From: an uncultured Bacteroidales bacterium
Lineage (GTDB): Bacteria; Bacteroidota; Bacteroidia; Bacteroidales; UBA1715
Length of the DNA stretch: 64,000 nucleotides
Reading direction: 5' to 3'
Assembly: GCA_937892155.1 (NCBI GenBank)
Contig: CALAUG010000046.1
Coordinates: forward strand, 7,619-71,618
In this document: positions 27,917-36,176 of the stretch, piece by piece
Layout: each line of letters starts with the position of its first letter
Position numbering within the stretch: position 1 is the first letter of the stretch
Translations under genes and position numbers: made by a program
Notes under the pieces: model-generated
The model's database searches: none
What the model was told of the DNA's origin: nothing
Seen by the model: the letters and a program-made list of their open reading frames with translations, nothing else

Positions 27917-28588
27917 ATGGCAAAATTACGATTAGTTTTTAATGTTGAGGAAGAAACGTTAATTGACAATAATTTTTTCATTCAAACAGATATGATGAAC
28001 CACATTGCAATGGTTCTGTCAAATATCCGCAACAGCGACAACGATGTAATTTTGATTACTGCAGGAGCAATTGTTTCGGGCATAGAACGACAAAAGCTGA
28101 AAAAATATCCAAGTTCTTTGAGTAGTAAACAAGCCCTGGCCGCCATTGGACAGGTGGAATTAATAAAAAACTATCAAAGCATTTTTGACGAATACACGCA
28201 AATGATTGCGCAGGTACTGCTGGCACGCGATATTTTCAACAATCCCAAACAACAGTTCAACGCAAAAAACACATTTAAAAAATTATTTTCTTTGGGCGTG
28301 ATTCCCGTTATTAACGAAAATGACACCATTTCAACAGCCGATATTGAACTAGAAAGCAACTACAAATTGAGCGAAACGGTTGCTAACATTATTTCGGCAC
28401 ACGCACTCATTCAAATCAACAAAGATTTTTCATTCAATGTTCTTTTGAAAGGCAACGACTTCTCATACTTCTGCAAAGACAAGGATGCACTATTCAAATT
28501 CATTCAGGATATGAGCTCGAAAAAAAACAGTGCGCGTAAAACGACATACCCTCCGGTATTTCCAATGACAAGCAAAAACTACGAATAG
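27917..28588 (+). CDS. Degenerate glutamate 5-kinase-like protein
   Basis: The 223-residue product follows the amino acid kinase domain of ProB: VILITAGAIVSGIERQKL (residues about 44-61), SSKQALAAIGQVELIKNYQSIF (about 71-92), AQVLLARDIF (about 99) and GVIPVINENDTI (about 128-139). Two catalytic elements look lost. The N-terminal VVKLGS-type phosphate loop is replaced by LVFNVEEET, with no Lys or Gly, and the FGDNDxLSA nucleotide-site motif is replaced by ELESNYKLSETVA. The PUA domain is absent, and it is shorter than any normal ProB. It may be a pseudoenzyme or an altered kinase. The frame is intact and the next gene starts three bases after it, so it does not look like a decaying fragment. 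Confidence 0.7.
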   Translation: MAKLRLVFNVEEETLIDNNFFIQTDMMNHIAMVLSNIRNSDNDVILITAGAIVSGIERQKLKKYPSSLSSKQALAAIGQVELIKNYQSIFDEYTQMIAQVLLARDIFNNPKQQFNAKNTFKKLFSLGVIPVINENDTISTADIELESNYKLSETVANIISAHALIQINKDFSFNVLLKGNDFSYFCKDKDALFKFIQDMSSKKNSARKTTYPPVFPMTSKNYE

Positions 28589-28591
28589 TTG

Positions 28592-29422
28592 ATGAAGAAT
28601 TTTTGCATTCTGAACGGAGAATTGGAGAACATTGACAAATTACACATTTGTCCTCCATTTGTCCACACAGAATCAATACGTCAGACCATACGTCTATACG
28701 ACACCGTTGCCTTATGTCTTGCGCAACATTTACAGCGTATGCAAACTGTAGCCGACTATCTTAACATACAACTACCAGAAAATTTCGACACGGAACACGT
28801 CCGCCGCTACATATACCGATTACTGAACGTCAACAAAGTGTATCTTGCTGGTTGCTGCGAACTGATAATCTTTTGGGACGCAGGAACAAACACAACGCAA
28901 TTTGCAATACTTATACAACCTATTGAACCACGGGAATATCAATTCAACAATGTCGGATTAAAAATTGGTATATGCGGCAACATACGCATCGACGAGCCAT
29001 ATTTTCCGTGCAGCTATTCGAAACACAGTCTTCACGAGGATTTGCTAAGAATACATTCGATTGAATCAACAGATGCAATGTGCTATCTTGATGAGAAAAA
29101 AGAAATTCTAACAACATCGAAAGGCAATGTTGTATATATTGAAGACGATACGTTGCACGTGACAATAAATGAATTCACAGAACCATTTTCACTTGGATTT
29201 TTTGAACACATCAAACGAAACGGATGGAAGATTGAGGAACATACAACCATACAAAAAGAGCATTTATTTAACTGTAAAGAGCTGTTCCTTGTCGGACAAT
29301 TTATTGGATTACAATGGATTTGCAGAACCACCGACGAAAATGGTAAAACTTCCAGTTTCAGCTACAAACAAGCAAAGAATCTTTTCTTTGAATTACAAAA
29401 GTATGTAGCAATGAGAGGGTAG
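28592..29422 (+). CDS. Class IV aminotransferase-like (PLP fold) protein
   Basis: The 276-residue protein resembles the aminotransferase class IV / 4-amino-4-deoxychorismate lyase fold: FVHTESIRQTIRLYD near residue 24 in the place of the FxTxR segment, YSKHSLHEDLLRI near 148 in the place of the catalytic-lysine strand (Lys150 a candidate for PLP binding), and ILTTSKGNVVYIEDDTL near 170 in the place of the ExTxxNxF segment, where the usual Glu and Asn are altered. The fit is partial, so I give no enzyme name. ATG at 28592 is preferred over TTG at 28589. It lies three bases after the kinase-like gene and ends before a hairpin at 29436-29470. Confidence 0.65.
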   Translation: MKNFCILNGELENIDKLHICPPFVHTESIRQTIRLYDTVALCLAQHLQRMQTVADYLNIQLPENFDTEHVRRYIYRLLNVNKVYLAGCCELIIFWDAGTNTTQFAILIQPIEPREYQFNNVGLKIGICGNIRIDEPYFPCSYSKHSLHEDLLRIHSIESTDAMCYLDEKKEILTTSKGNVVYIEDDTLHVTINEFTEPFSLGFFEHIKRNGWKIEEHTTIQKEHLFNCKELFLVGQFIGLQWICRTTDENGKTSSFSYKQAKNLFFELQKYVAMRG

Positions 29423-29435
29423 ATTGAGAGATTTC

Positions 29436-29470
29436 AGTAGTCAAAAATCAGTGTCTGAATCTTGACTACT
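29436..29470. terminator. Hairpin between convergent genes
   Basis: AGTAGTCAA (29436-29444) pairs perfectly with TTGACTACT (29462-29470), and an inner TCAG/CTGA stem (29448-29451, 29455-29458) extends it. It lies between two convergent stops. The T-run after it is short, so it may be a terminator or only a transcript-end structure. Confidence 0.55.
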
Positions 29471-29484
29471 TTATGCACTTAAAT

Positions 29485-32400
29485 TTAGAAGTCCATTCCT
29501 ATTGAAAAGTGATTCATCTGCTGAATTGCCCCCTCGTCGTTACCCCAGGCTACGTCAAAACGGGCAAAATAGCCAAACAAACGGGTTCTGAATCCAAAGC
29601 CGTAACCATAAACAAACGGTTGACGCATTTCGTCAATTTCCACATAAATTGGCTGTTTATCAATTATGGTATAATTATACGCATTTTCATCCCTGCCAGG
29701 TATCAATCCTGACCATGCTCCGCCTATATCAGTAAAGCCAACAATTTGAAAATTTTTCAAGATATCAGACTTTATCGGTTTTTGAAAAAAATACTGAATA
29801 ATTGGCCAACGAAGTTCCAAATTTGCGATGGCAAAAGAATTTCCATTACGGATATTTTGAGAAAAACCACGCATATTTGTACCAATTGCCTGATAAGCCC
29901 AATCGACGGTATGGTCGTATTGTATGGCAGAATTATACGTATCATATTTTGCAAACCAGTTGAGCCAATTATCCACTGCACCTAAATAGTACAACAACGG
30001 CGATGAGCCAAACGACGTGCTATATGCGATTCTGCCCGCAAGTATCATATTTCTATGTAGTTTCTGATAATGACGAACATCCAATCCAAAAACGCACAAT
30101 GAAGAGTTATGAGCATTCAGCTGGGTAAAACCTTCAGCAAATACTTTTGCACGCGTTCCATAGAAAATATTCAAGTCACGTTTACGGACATTATCAAACA
30201 CGTAATTGCACGACACGCCTATCCAAAATTCATCTGTTGTCGGTTCATTCAAGGAATTCATATCGGTTGACAGCGTAACATTACGTACGTAGCGCAGATT
30301 CGGATTGACCGACACAGACTGCAGCTGATTAAACGGATATTTAAAACGACAGATAACATTATTGTCCTGCACACGGTCGATGTAACGTGATGAATTTGTC
30401 CCAAATGTCAATCCCGACTGACGGTGGAATATATATTGGCGGTCGACACGTTGCCGCAAATTTTCCAGAGAAAGCAAATATTCATTTGTCCCTAATGTTC
30501 CCGTAAAACGATAAGCACCAGTCATACGATAGTCCTCAAACAAATCAATAATACCAAGTTTGAGTAGAACATTCATATTCTGTGTGTAATCGTATTCCCC
30601 ACCCGTAAAACTTTGATAGCCTGTATTGACAAACGAAAAATCAATTTGATTTACCAAAGAATTGATGTAAAAGTTTGTCTTATACAAATTGGCCGTTTCG
30701 CGTTCAAACAACGTAGTATCAAAAAATGAATCCTGTATAGTAGATTGATTTTCCTGCCGTTTTACAGCGCGCAAATCGTGAGATTCCAATGGCATTCTTT
30801 TAAAATGACTGCGACCTTTATGAAAAATCAACTGAATCATTGAATGCTCTGAGGTCGCATAATTTTGGACTTCCGCTGTCGTATTGGGGACTTCAAAGTC
30901 AGACATTGAATAAGAATAATGGAAAGCTGTGTCAACATAGCTTACGGCACTGTCAAGCGATATCGCCTTTACCCTATTGCCTTCTGGTGCATTGTTCACA
31001 TATAAATAGGTCCCATTGCCAAATTCAGACGGACGCTTTTCATCATATTCAGTTGACGTTAGACGTTGCAACGAATCGGATGCAAGCAAGAACAAATCAT
31101 AATTATCTTGTATTGCCACGTGACGGTTATTAAGCTCATTTGTTCCACGATTTGATACGAACAAAATCTTTGTGTCATTCTGCGCATACGACGGATAACG
31201 GTCGTCGGCATCATCATCGGTAATTTGAACATTTTCAAACGTTTGCAGATTGTATGTGAACACATCCGTTTGTCCACCCTTTACGCCAGAGAAGACAATA
31301 TTTGAGCCGTCGGACGAATATGAGAAATCCAAAACTTTTTCAAAGTGATGGAACGGACGTGTTACAAATTCCTTCGCTTGGCAATTATATATTCTCATCC
31401 AGAGCGAACCCTTTTTTTCGTAAAAAAACACCAACGCAGTTCCCGCAGGATTCCATTGTACAACAGGATATGAATAATCGGTAATCTGTATAACTGGCGA
31501 ACCAATTCCAAATACTTTTTTCGCTTTGCCCGATTCAAAATTATACGTCATGACACGAGTTTTGCCGTTTTTGTTTGTAACAACGCCAAGATTTGATGCA
31601 TCAGGAGAAAGTGCGAAATCGGTAATTTTATGTTTTGTCAGACGTTTTGGAAGAGAAAGATATTGCTCGTACTCATCAAAACCAGTACGTTGTTTCTTAG
31701 CATAAAACTCATTCATTTCAGTCAACAGCATCTGCAACGATTTACCCATAACGTATTGGAAACTTGCATCAATATCGTCGGTTAACTTACTTAGATACAA
31801 CACATTTGCAATGATTTTATCATCATACTGTTCTGCAATGTAGTGCCATAATGCATGACCAACAACAGGAGCGTCTTCTCCGTATAGTTGAGCTACCTTG
31901 CGATAATTTCCCAACTCAACCTGCTGACACACTAACTGTTCCAATTCGTCGTTCCAGGATTTTGAAAGATATTCTGTCATTCCGTCAAAGAACCATTCGG
32001 GATATGTTGCCAATGCGGAATTTGAAAGTATTCTTCTATACGAACCAATACCAAAGAGAAATTCGCTCAGCATAACTTCGGCAACGCCTTTTCGAATTTG
32101 ACGCAAAAAATCGTTATGGTCGCCAGAAAAATACAAGGCAACCTTGTTATCAATAATTTGAGTAGTTCCGCCTACATTTGACTCATCATCCGAAGTAGAA
32201 AAACCTATATTGCTTTGCTGAAAATCACCGAGAGTATTATACACGACGAATACGATTCTTCGGGAATAATCAAATTCCATAAACTTTTTAATTTCCACGT
32301 AAGAAGAATCCACATTTCGTGCAACAAATTCGGCAAGATTCCGCCCATTTTTATCAAAATAGATATCGAATTTATCGTGGCGGAAATAGAACCAAAATTT

Positions 32401-32514
32401 CTCATCATACTGAACTCGATTTTTACCAAAGTCTTGTTGCAAACCGTTATAGAACTGTGCTGTCAACGATAGACTACAAAATACGCAAAACAATATGGAT
32501 AATAATTTTCTCAT
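29485..32514 (-). CDS. Outer-membrane protein: peptidase MA-like domain, TolB-like propeller, C-terminal beta-barrel
   Basis: The ATG at 32514 gives a signal peptide (MRKLLSILFCVFCSLSLTAQ) and 1009 residues; the open frame continues 57 bases upstream but without a signal. Residues about 25-270 resemble the peptidase MA-like region of Bacteroidota surface proteins, with YPEWFFDGMTEYLS near 190, but the HExxH zinc motif is replaced (KGVAEVMLSE), so protease activity is doubtful. About 290-560 form a WD40/TolB-like propeller (FALSPDASNLGVV, FSYSSDGSNIVFSG, YPSYAQNDTKILFVSNRG). From about 620 the chain is a barrel like the Omp85/surface-antigen type, ending in Phe (FSIGMDF). The role is unknown; a scaffold or export accessory is possible. 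Confidence 0.82.
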   Translation of the reverse strand: MRKLLSILFCVFCSLSLTAQFYNGLQQDFGKNRVQYDEKFWFYFRHDKFDIYFDKNGRNLAEFVARNVDSSYVEIKKFMEFDYSRRIVFVVYNTLGDFQQSNIGFSTSDDESNVGGTTQIIDNKVALYFSGDHNDFLRQIRKGVAEVMLSEFLFGIGSYRRILSNSALATYPEWFFDGMTEYLSKSWNDELEQLVCQQVELGNYRKVAQLYGEDAPVVGHALWHYIAEQYDDKIIANVLYLSKLTDDIDASFQYVMGKSLQMLLTEMNEFYAKKQRTGFDEYEQYLSLPKRLTKHKITDFALSPDASNLGVVTNKNGKTRVMTYNFESGKAKKVFGIGSPVIQITDYSYPVVQWNPAGTALVFFYEKKGSLWMRIYNCQAKEFVTRPFHHFEKVLDFSYSSDGSNIVFSGVKGGQTDVFTYNLQTFENVQITDDDADDRYPSYAQNDTKILFVSNRGTNELNNRHVAIQDNYDLFLLASDSLQRLTSTEYDEKRPSEFGNGTYLYVNNAPEGNRVKAISLDSAVSYVDTAFHYSYSMSDFEVPNTTAEVQNYATSEHSMIQLIFHKGRSHFKRMPLESHDLRAVKRQENQSTIQDSFFDTTLFERETANLYKTNFYINSLVNQIDFSFVNTGYQSFTGGEYDYTQNMNVLLKLGIIDLFEDYRMTGAYRFTGTLGTNEYLLSLENLRQRVDRQYIFHRQSGLTFGTNSSRYIDRVQDNNVICRFKYPFNQLQSVSVNPNLRYVRNVTLSTDMNSLNEPTTDEFWIGVSCNYVFDNVRKRDLNIFYGTRAKVFAEGFTQLNAHNSSLCVFGLDVRHYQKLHRNMILAGRIAYSTSFGSSPLLYYLGAVDNWLNWFAKYDTYNSAIQYDHTVDWAYQAIGTNMRGFSQNIRNGNSFAIANLELRWPIIQYFFQKPIKSDILKNFQIVGFTDIGGAWSGLIPGRDENAYNYTIIDKQPIYVEIDEMRQPFVYGYGFGFRTRLFGYFARFDVAWGNDEGAIQQMNHFSIGMDF

Positions 32515-32525
32515 AATTGAACATA

Positions 32526-32533
32526 CAAAATTA
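32526..32533 (-). promoter_or_regulatory. Putative -7 element for the propeller/barrel gene
   Basis: The minus strand reads TAATTTTG, a full match to TAnnTTTG, 12 bases before the ATG at 32514. It sits just past the ftsZ terminator, which supports this start. A -33 TTG is not seen. Confidence 0.5.
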
Positions 32534-32550
32534 CAAGAAAAACGAAAAAT

Positions 32551-32588
32551 AAAAAAGCCCAGAGGATGCACACCTCCAGGCTAAAAAA
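32551..32588 (-). terminator. Terminator of the dcw cluster after ftsZ
   Basis: On the minus strand AGCC-TG-GAGG, a 7-base loop, CCTC-TG-GGCT and then TTTTTT. The stem has a two-base symmetric internal mismatch. It lies 28 bases after the ftsZ stop. Confidence 0.8.
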
Positions 32589-32615
32589 GTATGTTTTTTT
32601 TAATAACGGGAGGAA

Positions 32616-33977
32616 CTAATCCACGTTATGGTTTAAATACTTATTGTCGTCGCTTAACTTAATACCTTTTGTATCTGGACTGATAGAGAATTGCGAAGGA
32701 GCAGTTCCCTGAATTGTAGCAGTCGTCGTTGTTGTTGTAACAACAGGGCGAGCCTGAGACTGCATTGTAGATAATGGAGATTTAATCTGACGTTTAAAAG
32801 CAGGCTGATCTTCAAACTGCGAAATATCTTCCATCTTTTTTACTTCGGCATAATTAAAATTTTGCACGCTCACATTAAGAGGTTCGTTGAACTTTTGTGG
32901 ATTTGAAGTGGATGGTGCTACTGGTGGCACAACTTCTTCATCACCATGCAATCTAACGGTTTTAACAGGTGCAGCCTGACGCAAATCAGGAATATCATCA
33001 ATTTCGAAACCAGTTGCAATCATAGTTATCTGAACCTCTTCTCCGTCTTCGGGTTCGTCCATTAAATAACCCCAGGTGATATCAACATCTGTTTCGGCTT
33101 TTTCGCGGATAAAATCCATTATAACTTCCAACTCATCGCCAGTAAGTTCATTTTCTGCTGACGAGGTGATGTTAAGGAGTATTTTCTTTGCACCACGGAT
33201 GTCGGCCTTATTAAGCAACGGACTATCGAGTGTAGCCTCTATTGCCTTATAAGCACGTTCTTCACCAGAAGCAGAGCCACGTGCCATAACTGCAACGCCA
33301 CTATCGTGCATTACTGCGCGTACATCTTCGAAGTCAACATTTACGAAACCAGTTTTTTGCATAATCTCGGCTATAGACTTCGTCGCAACCGACAATATAC
33401 CGTCGGCCTTTGCAAAAGACTGACGCATTGGTAAAGCACCATATTGTTCACGAAGAGTCTGATTATTGATAATCAGTATTGAATCAACGTGCTGACTCAA
33501 AGCCTCTACGCCATGAAGAGCATTTTTGTAGCGCGTTGTACCTTCGAATTTGTATGGGATTGTTACGATTGCAACCGTTAGAATTCCTTTACCCTTTGAT
33601 ATTTCAGCAATAACAGGAGCTGCGCCCGTGCCAGTACCGCCGCCCATTCCTGCTGTTATAAATACCATTTGTGTACCTTCGAGCAGTTCTTCTATTTCGG
33701 CTGTAACCTCTTTAGCATATTCCTCGCCTTTTTCTGCATTACTTCCACAACCAAGTCCTTGTCCCAAACGGATTTTTGTTGGTATAGGACTTTTTCTCAA
33801 ATCCTGTTCGTCGGAGTTGCAGATTATAAAATCCACATCAGGAATACCTTCTGCATACATTCTATTTGCGGCATTACCACCGCCACCGCCAACTCCAATA
33901 ATTTTTATTGAAGCTGCATTACGCGACTCGCCATATTCAGGAGCCATTGCATCTATAATATCCATATTATCTTTCAT
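32616..33977 (-). CDS. ftsZ: Cell division protein FtsZ
   Basis: FtsZ is the tubulin-like GTPase that forms the division ring. The 453-residue protein has the GTP-binding loop GVGGGGGNAANRM near residue 28, the tubulin signature AGMGGGTGTGAAPVIA near 110-125, and the T7 loop NVDFEDVRAVM. After residue about 330 a long low-complexity linker follows. PAFKRQ near 400 may be the short FtsA-binding peptide, though it is not at the end; the protein ends NKYLNHNVD, a terminal pattern I associate with Bacteroidota FtsZ. It is the last gene of the dcw cluster, two bases after ftsA, and is followed by a terminator. Confidence 0.98.
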   Translation of the reverse strand: MKDNMDIIDAMAPEYGESRNAASIKIIGVGGGGGNAANRMYAEGIPDVDFIICNSDEQDLRKSPIPTKIRLGQGLGCGSNAEKGEEYAKEVTAEIEELLEGTQMVFITAGMGGGTGTGAAPVIAEISKGKGILTVAIVTIPYKFEGTTRYKNALHGVEALSQHVDSILIINNQTLREQYGALPMRQSFAKADGILSVATKSIAEIMQKTGFVNVDFEDVRAVMHDSGVAVMARGSASGEERAYKAIEATLDSPLLNKADIRGAKKILLNITSSAENELTGDELEVIMDFIREKAETDVDITWGYLMDEPEDGEEVQITMIATGFEIDDIPDLRQAAPVKTVRLHGDEEVVPPVAPSTSNPQKFNEPLNVSVQNFNYAEVKKMEDISQFEDQPAFKRQIKSPLSTMQSQARPVVTTTTTTATIQGTAPSQFSISPDTKGIKLSDDNKYLNHNVD

Positions 33978-33979
33978 AA

Positions 33980-35365
33980 TTAAATGTGTTGTTTTTCTGA
34001 TTGTGCATCTGATAATTTGTACTCGTCATCAACGTTGGTTATTTCTTTCATAAACCCTTTTACATAACCTCCAATACTGCCCCAAAATCTTTTCCTTGTA
34101 GTAGGTTCCAATTTAACACTTTCTTCCGTTAACTGTGGCTCTTCTACCACAACAGTTGCTGCTTTTTGTGCTTCAAGCTCTGCAAGATACTGTTGATAAT
34201 CAATTTCCCAGTGCTTTGAAGATTTTTGCAACAATCCAACTACGGTTGAATATTTTGGATTGTTAAACAAGGTGTTTTCACGATATTGAATACTGCTGAT
34301 TGGAGTTTTGATTTCCGATGGTTTTTTTAGCAGATAATTCAATAACTGAGACAAGTTTTTCAAATTTGCTCCACCTCCAGTTAACACCAATGAAGTTATC
34401 TTGTCGGCATAACCCGAAGTGTATATTGTGTATTGCACTGAGTTGATTATTTCTATGATACGTGACTGGATAATACCTGCCAACGACACACTTGTGATTG
34501 TTTTCTGAGTACAACCATTACCAATAATCACATTTACATTTTCTATGCCTTCTTGAAGAGCTGAACCCCATTCTAATTTTAGAGCTTCCGCATCTTCTTT
34601 CATTATTTCACAACCACACATAATATCCTTGGTAATGAGTTCACCACCAAAAGGAACAACTTCTGTAGTCTGTAAAATACCATCATAATAGATTGCGATA
34701 TCGGTTGTTCCACCACCCATATCAATCAATGCGACGCCGCGTTTTCTCTCGGCATCGGTTAGCACAGCGTCTGACGATGCCAGTGGTTCCAAATAAAACA
34801 TATCTTCAGATGTTTCCAAACCAGCACCTCTTACACTACTTTTAATCATATCCAAGGATTTCGTTTTTCCTTTTACGATATGAAAATTTGCTTCAACGTA
34901 ACCACCAGGTAAATCAAGAGGTGATTTTACGTAACAGCCGTCAATTTGGTAATCCTGAGGAATAACATGAATAATTTCCTCTTCTGGTAAAATCATTACT
35001 TGTTTTTGGGCAGCAACAAACAATTCATCAAGTTCCTTTTGAGTAATAGGTGCTGATGCATCTGTACGATTACGTTGAACCGTTGTACGTTCCGATACAA
35101 TGTGACGACCAGCGACACCGACAACTACTTTTTTAGGGAAAAATCCAGCTTCTTTCTCGGCTATGGCAACAGCACGTTTGATAGCCGTTGTTGTCTGATG
35201 CGCAGCAACAACTGTACCTGCATTCATTCCCTCTGACGGTGTTTCACCCTTACCTATCACTACGATAGATCCTGATTCGTTTTTGTAACCAACCAATGCC
35301 ACAATCTTTGTCGTCCCGATGTCGATTGCAGCGAACATTTTTTGTTTTTCTAGTTCCTTTTCCAT
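33980..35365 (-). CDS. ftsA: Cell division protein FtsA
   Basis: FtsA is the actin-like ATPase that tethers FtsZ to the membrane and links it to the peptidoglycan machinery. The 461-residue protein starts MEKELEKQKMFAAIDIGTTKIVALVG (phosphate 1 loop), has the SHS2/1C insert near 80-160, GVALIDMGGGTTDIAIYYDG near 215 (phosphate 2 loop) and LVLTGGGANLKNL near 330 (adenosine motif). The C-terminus carries an amphipathic stretch (RKRFWGSIGGYVKGFMKEI) for membrane binding, then a charged tail. It lies 11 bases after ftsQ and 2 bases before ftsZ. Confidence 0.97.
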   Translation of the reverse strand: MEKELEKQKMFAAIDIGTTKIVALVGYKNESGSIVVIGKGETPSEGMNAGTVVAAHQTTTAIKRAVAIAEKEAGFFPKKVVVGVAGRHIVSERTTVQRNRTDASAPITQKELDELFVAAQKQVMILPEEEIIHVIPQDYQIDGCYVKSPLDLPGGYVEANFHIVKGKTKSLDMIKSSVRGAGLETSEDMFYLEPLASSDAVLTDAERKRGVALIDMGGGTTDIAIYYDGILQTTEVVPFGGELITKDIMCGCEIMKEDAEALKLEWGSALQEGIENVNVIIGNGCTQKTITSVSLAGIIQSRIIEIINSVQYTIYTSGYADKITSLVLTGGGANLKNLSQLLNYLLKKPSEIKTPISSIQYRENTLFNNPKYSTVVGLLQKSSKHWEIDYQQYLAELEAQKAATVVVEEPQLTEESVKLEPTTRKRFWGSIGGYVKGFMKEITNVDDEYKLSDAQSEKQHI

Positions 35366-35376
35366 ACTTTTTTTAT

Positions 35377-36174
35377 TTATTTTTTAGTGCATACTATTTG
35401 ATTTTCAAACCTTAAAGAAATTGATTTATATAAATGCCAATTCTCGCGAACTTTGTCGGCTTTGTAAAACGCCCGTAACTTATTGAACTTTGCATCTAAG
35501 TCTCTGTCGAACTTGCCCACCTCGATTTTTGAAGGACCTATTTTAGGAACCATCATTACCTGATGCAAACTATCCAAGTATATTTGTTCTATCATAGGTG
35601 CAAACATTTTGTCTTCGCTGATTTTGCAAGCCAAAGCATAAATTTCCTTCAACTGACGTGATTGCTCTGCATCGGACAGAACGTACGAACCAGATTTGCA
35701 GGCAACGTCAAAATCACCTGATGCGACCAATACACGCGAACTATTTCTTTTTGACAATGGGAATTCAATTCCGTCCTCGTCAATGTAGAACTGATTTTTG
35801 AGTGTATAAATCCGTACTATTGGATTACGTTGTTGAATGGTAATGTGCAACTCGCCCGTATTTGAAAAATACACATCGCAGGACTTTACAAACGGATTGT
35901 CTTTCAATGCTTTTTCATATTTGTTCACATTAATATCCTCAACCAACTTGCCAATCAACATATTGCGGTTTATGTCCAAAAAATCATAAACATCATCTAC
36001 CGTCAAAAAATCTCCGTGTGTGGTATTTTCCTGCAAAGTAACAACCACATCGGTACAACATTGCTTTTTCAATTTTGATTCAGAGAAAGAAATGCACACA
36101 ATGGCCAACACAATTAAACCGAACGGTTTAAGAACGTGCTTTGTGTTATACCAAATGTTTCTTACCTTTCCCAT
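35377..36174 (-). CDS. ftsQ: Cell division protein FtsQ
   Basis: FtsQ is a bitopic divisome protein that recruits FtsL/FtsB partners. The 265-residue product has a short cytoplasmic tail, one transmembrane helix (PFGLIVLAIVCISF, about 17-30) and a periplasmic POTRA/FtsQ region (TVDDVYDFLDINRNMLIGKLVEDINVNKYEKAL; NPFVKSCDVYFSNTGELHITIQQRNP). Sequence conservation is low, as normal for Bacteroidota FtsQ; position between murC and ftsA decides the call. It starts two bases after the murC stop. Confidence 0.9.
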   Translation of the reverse strand: MGKVRNIWYNTKHVLKPFGLIVLAIVCISFSESKLKKQCCTDVVVTLQENTTHGDFLTVDDVYDFLDINRNMLIGKLVEDINVNKYEKALKDNPFVKSCDVYFSNTGELHITIQQRNPIVRIYTLKNQFYIDEDGIEFPLSKRNSSRVLVASGDFDVACKSGSYVLSDAEQSRQLKEIYALACKISEDKMFAPMIEQIYLDSLHQVMMVPKIGPSKIEVGKFDRDLDAKFNKLRAFYKADKVRENWHLYKSISLRFENQIVCTKK

Positions 36175-36176
36175 AT

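Noticed and set aside
27917..28588. Kinase-like gene as a broken proB pseudogene
   Set aside because: The frame is intact, the next gene is tightly coupled, and the lost motifs are spread through the sequence without frameshift or stop.
33550..34053. 167-aa open frame on the plus strand opposite ftsZ/ftsA
   Set aside because: It lies antisense to two well-identified genes, has low-complexity Pro/Ala-rich sequence that mirrors the GGG-rich ftsZ reading, and no start signal.
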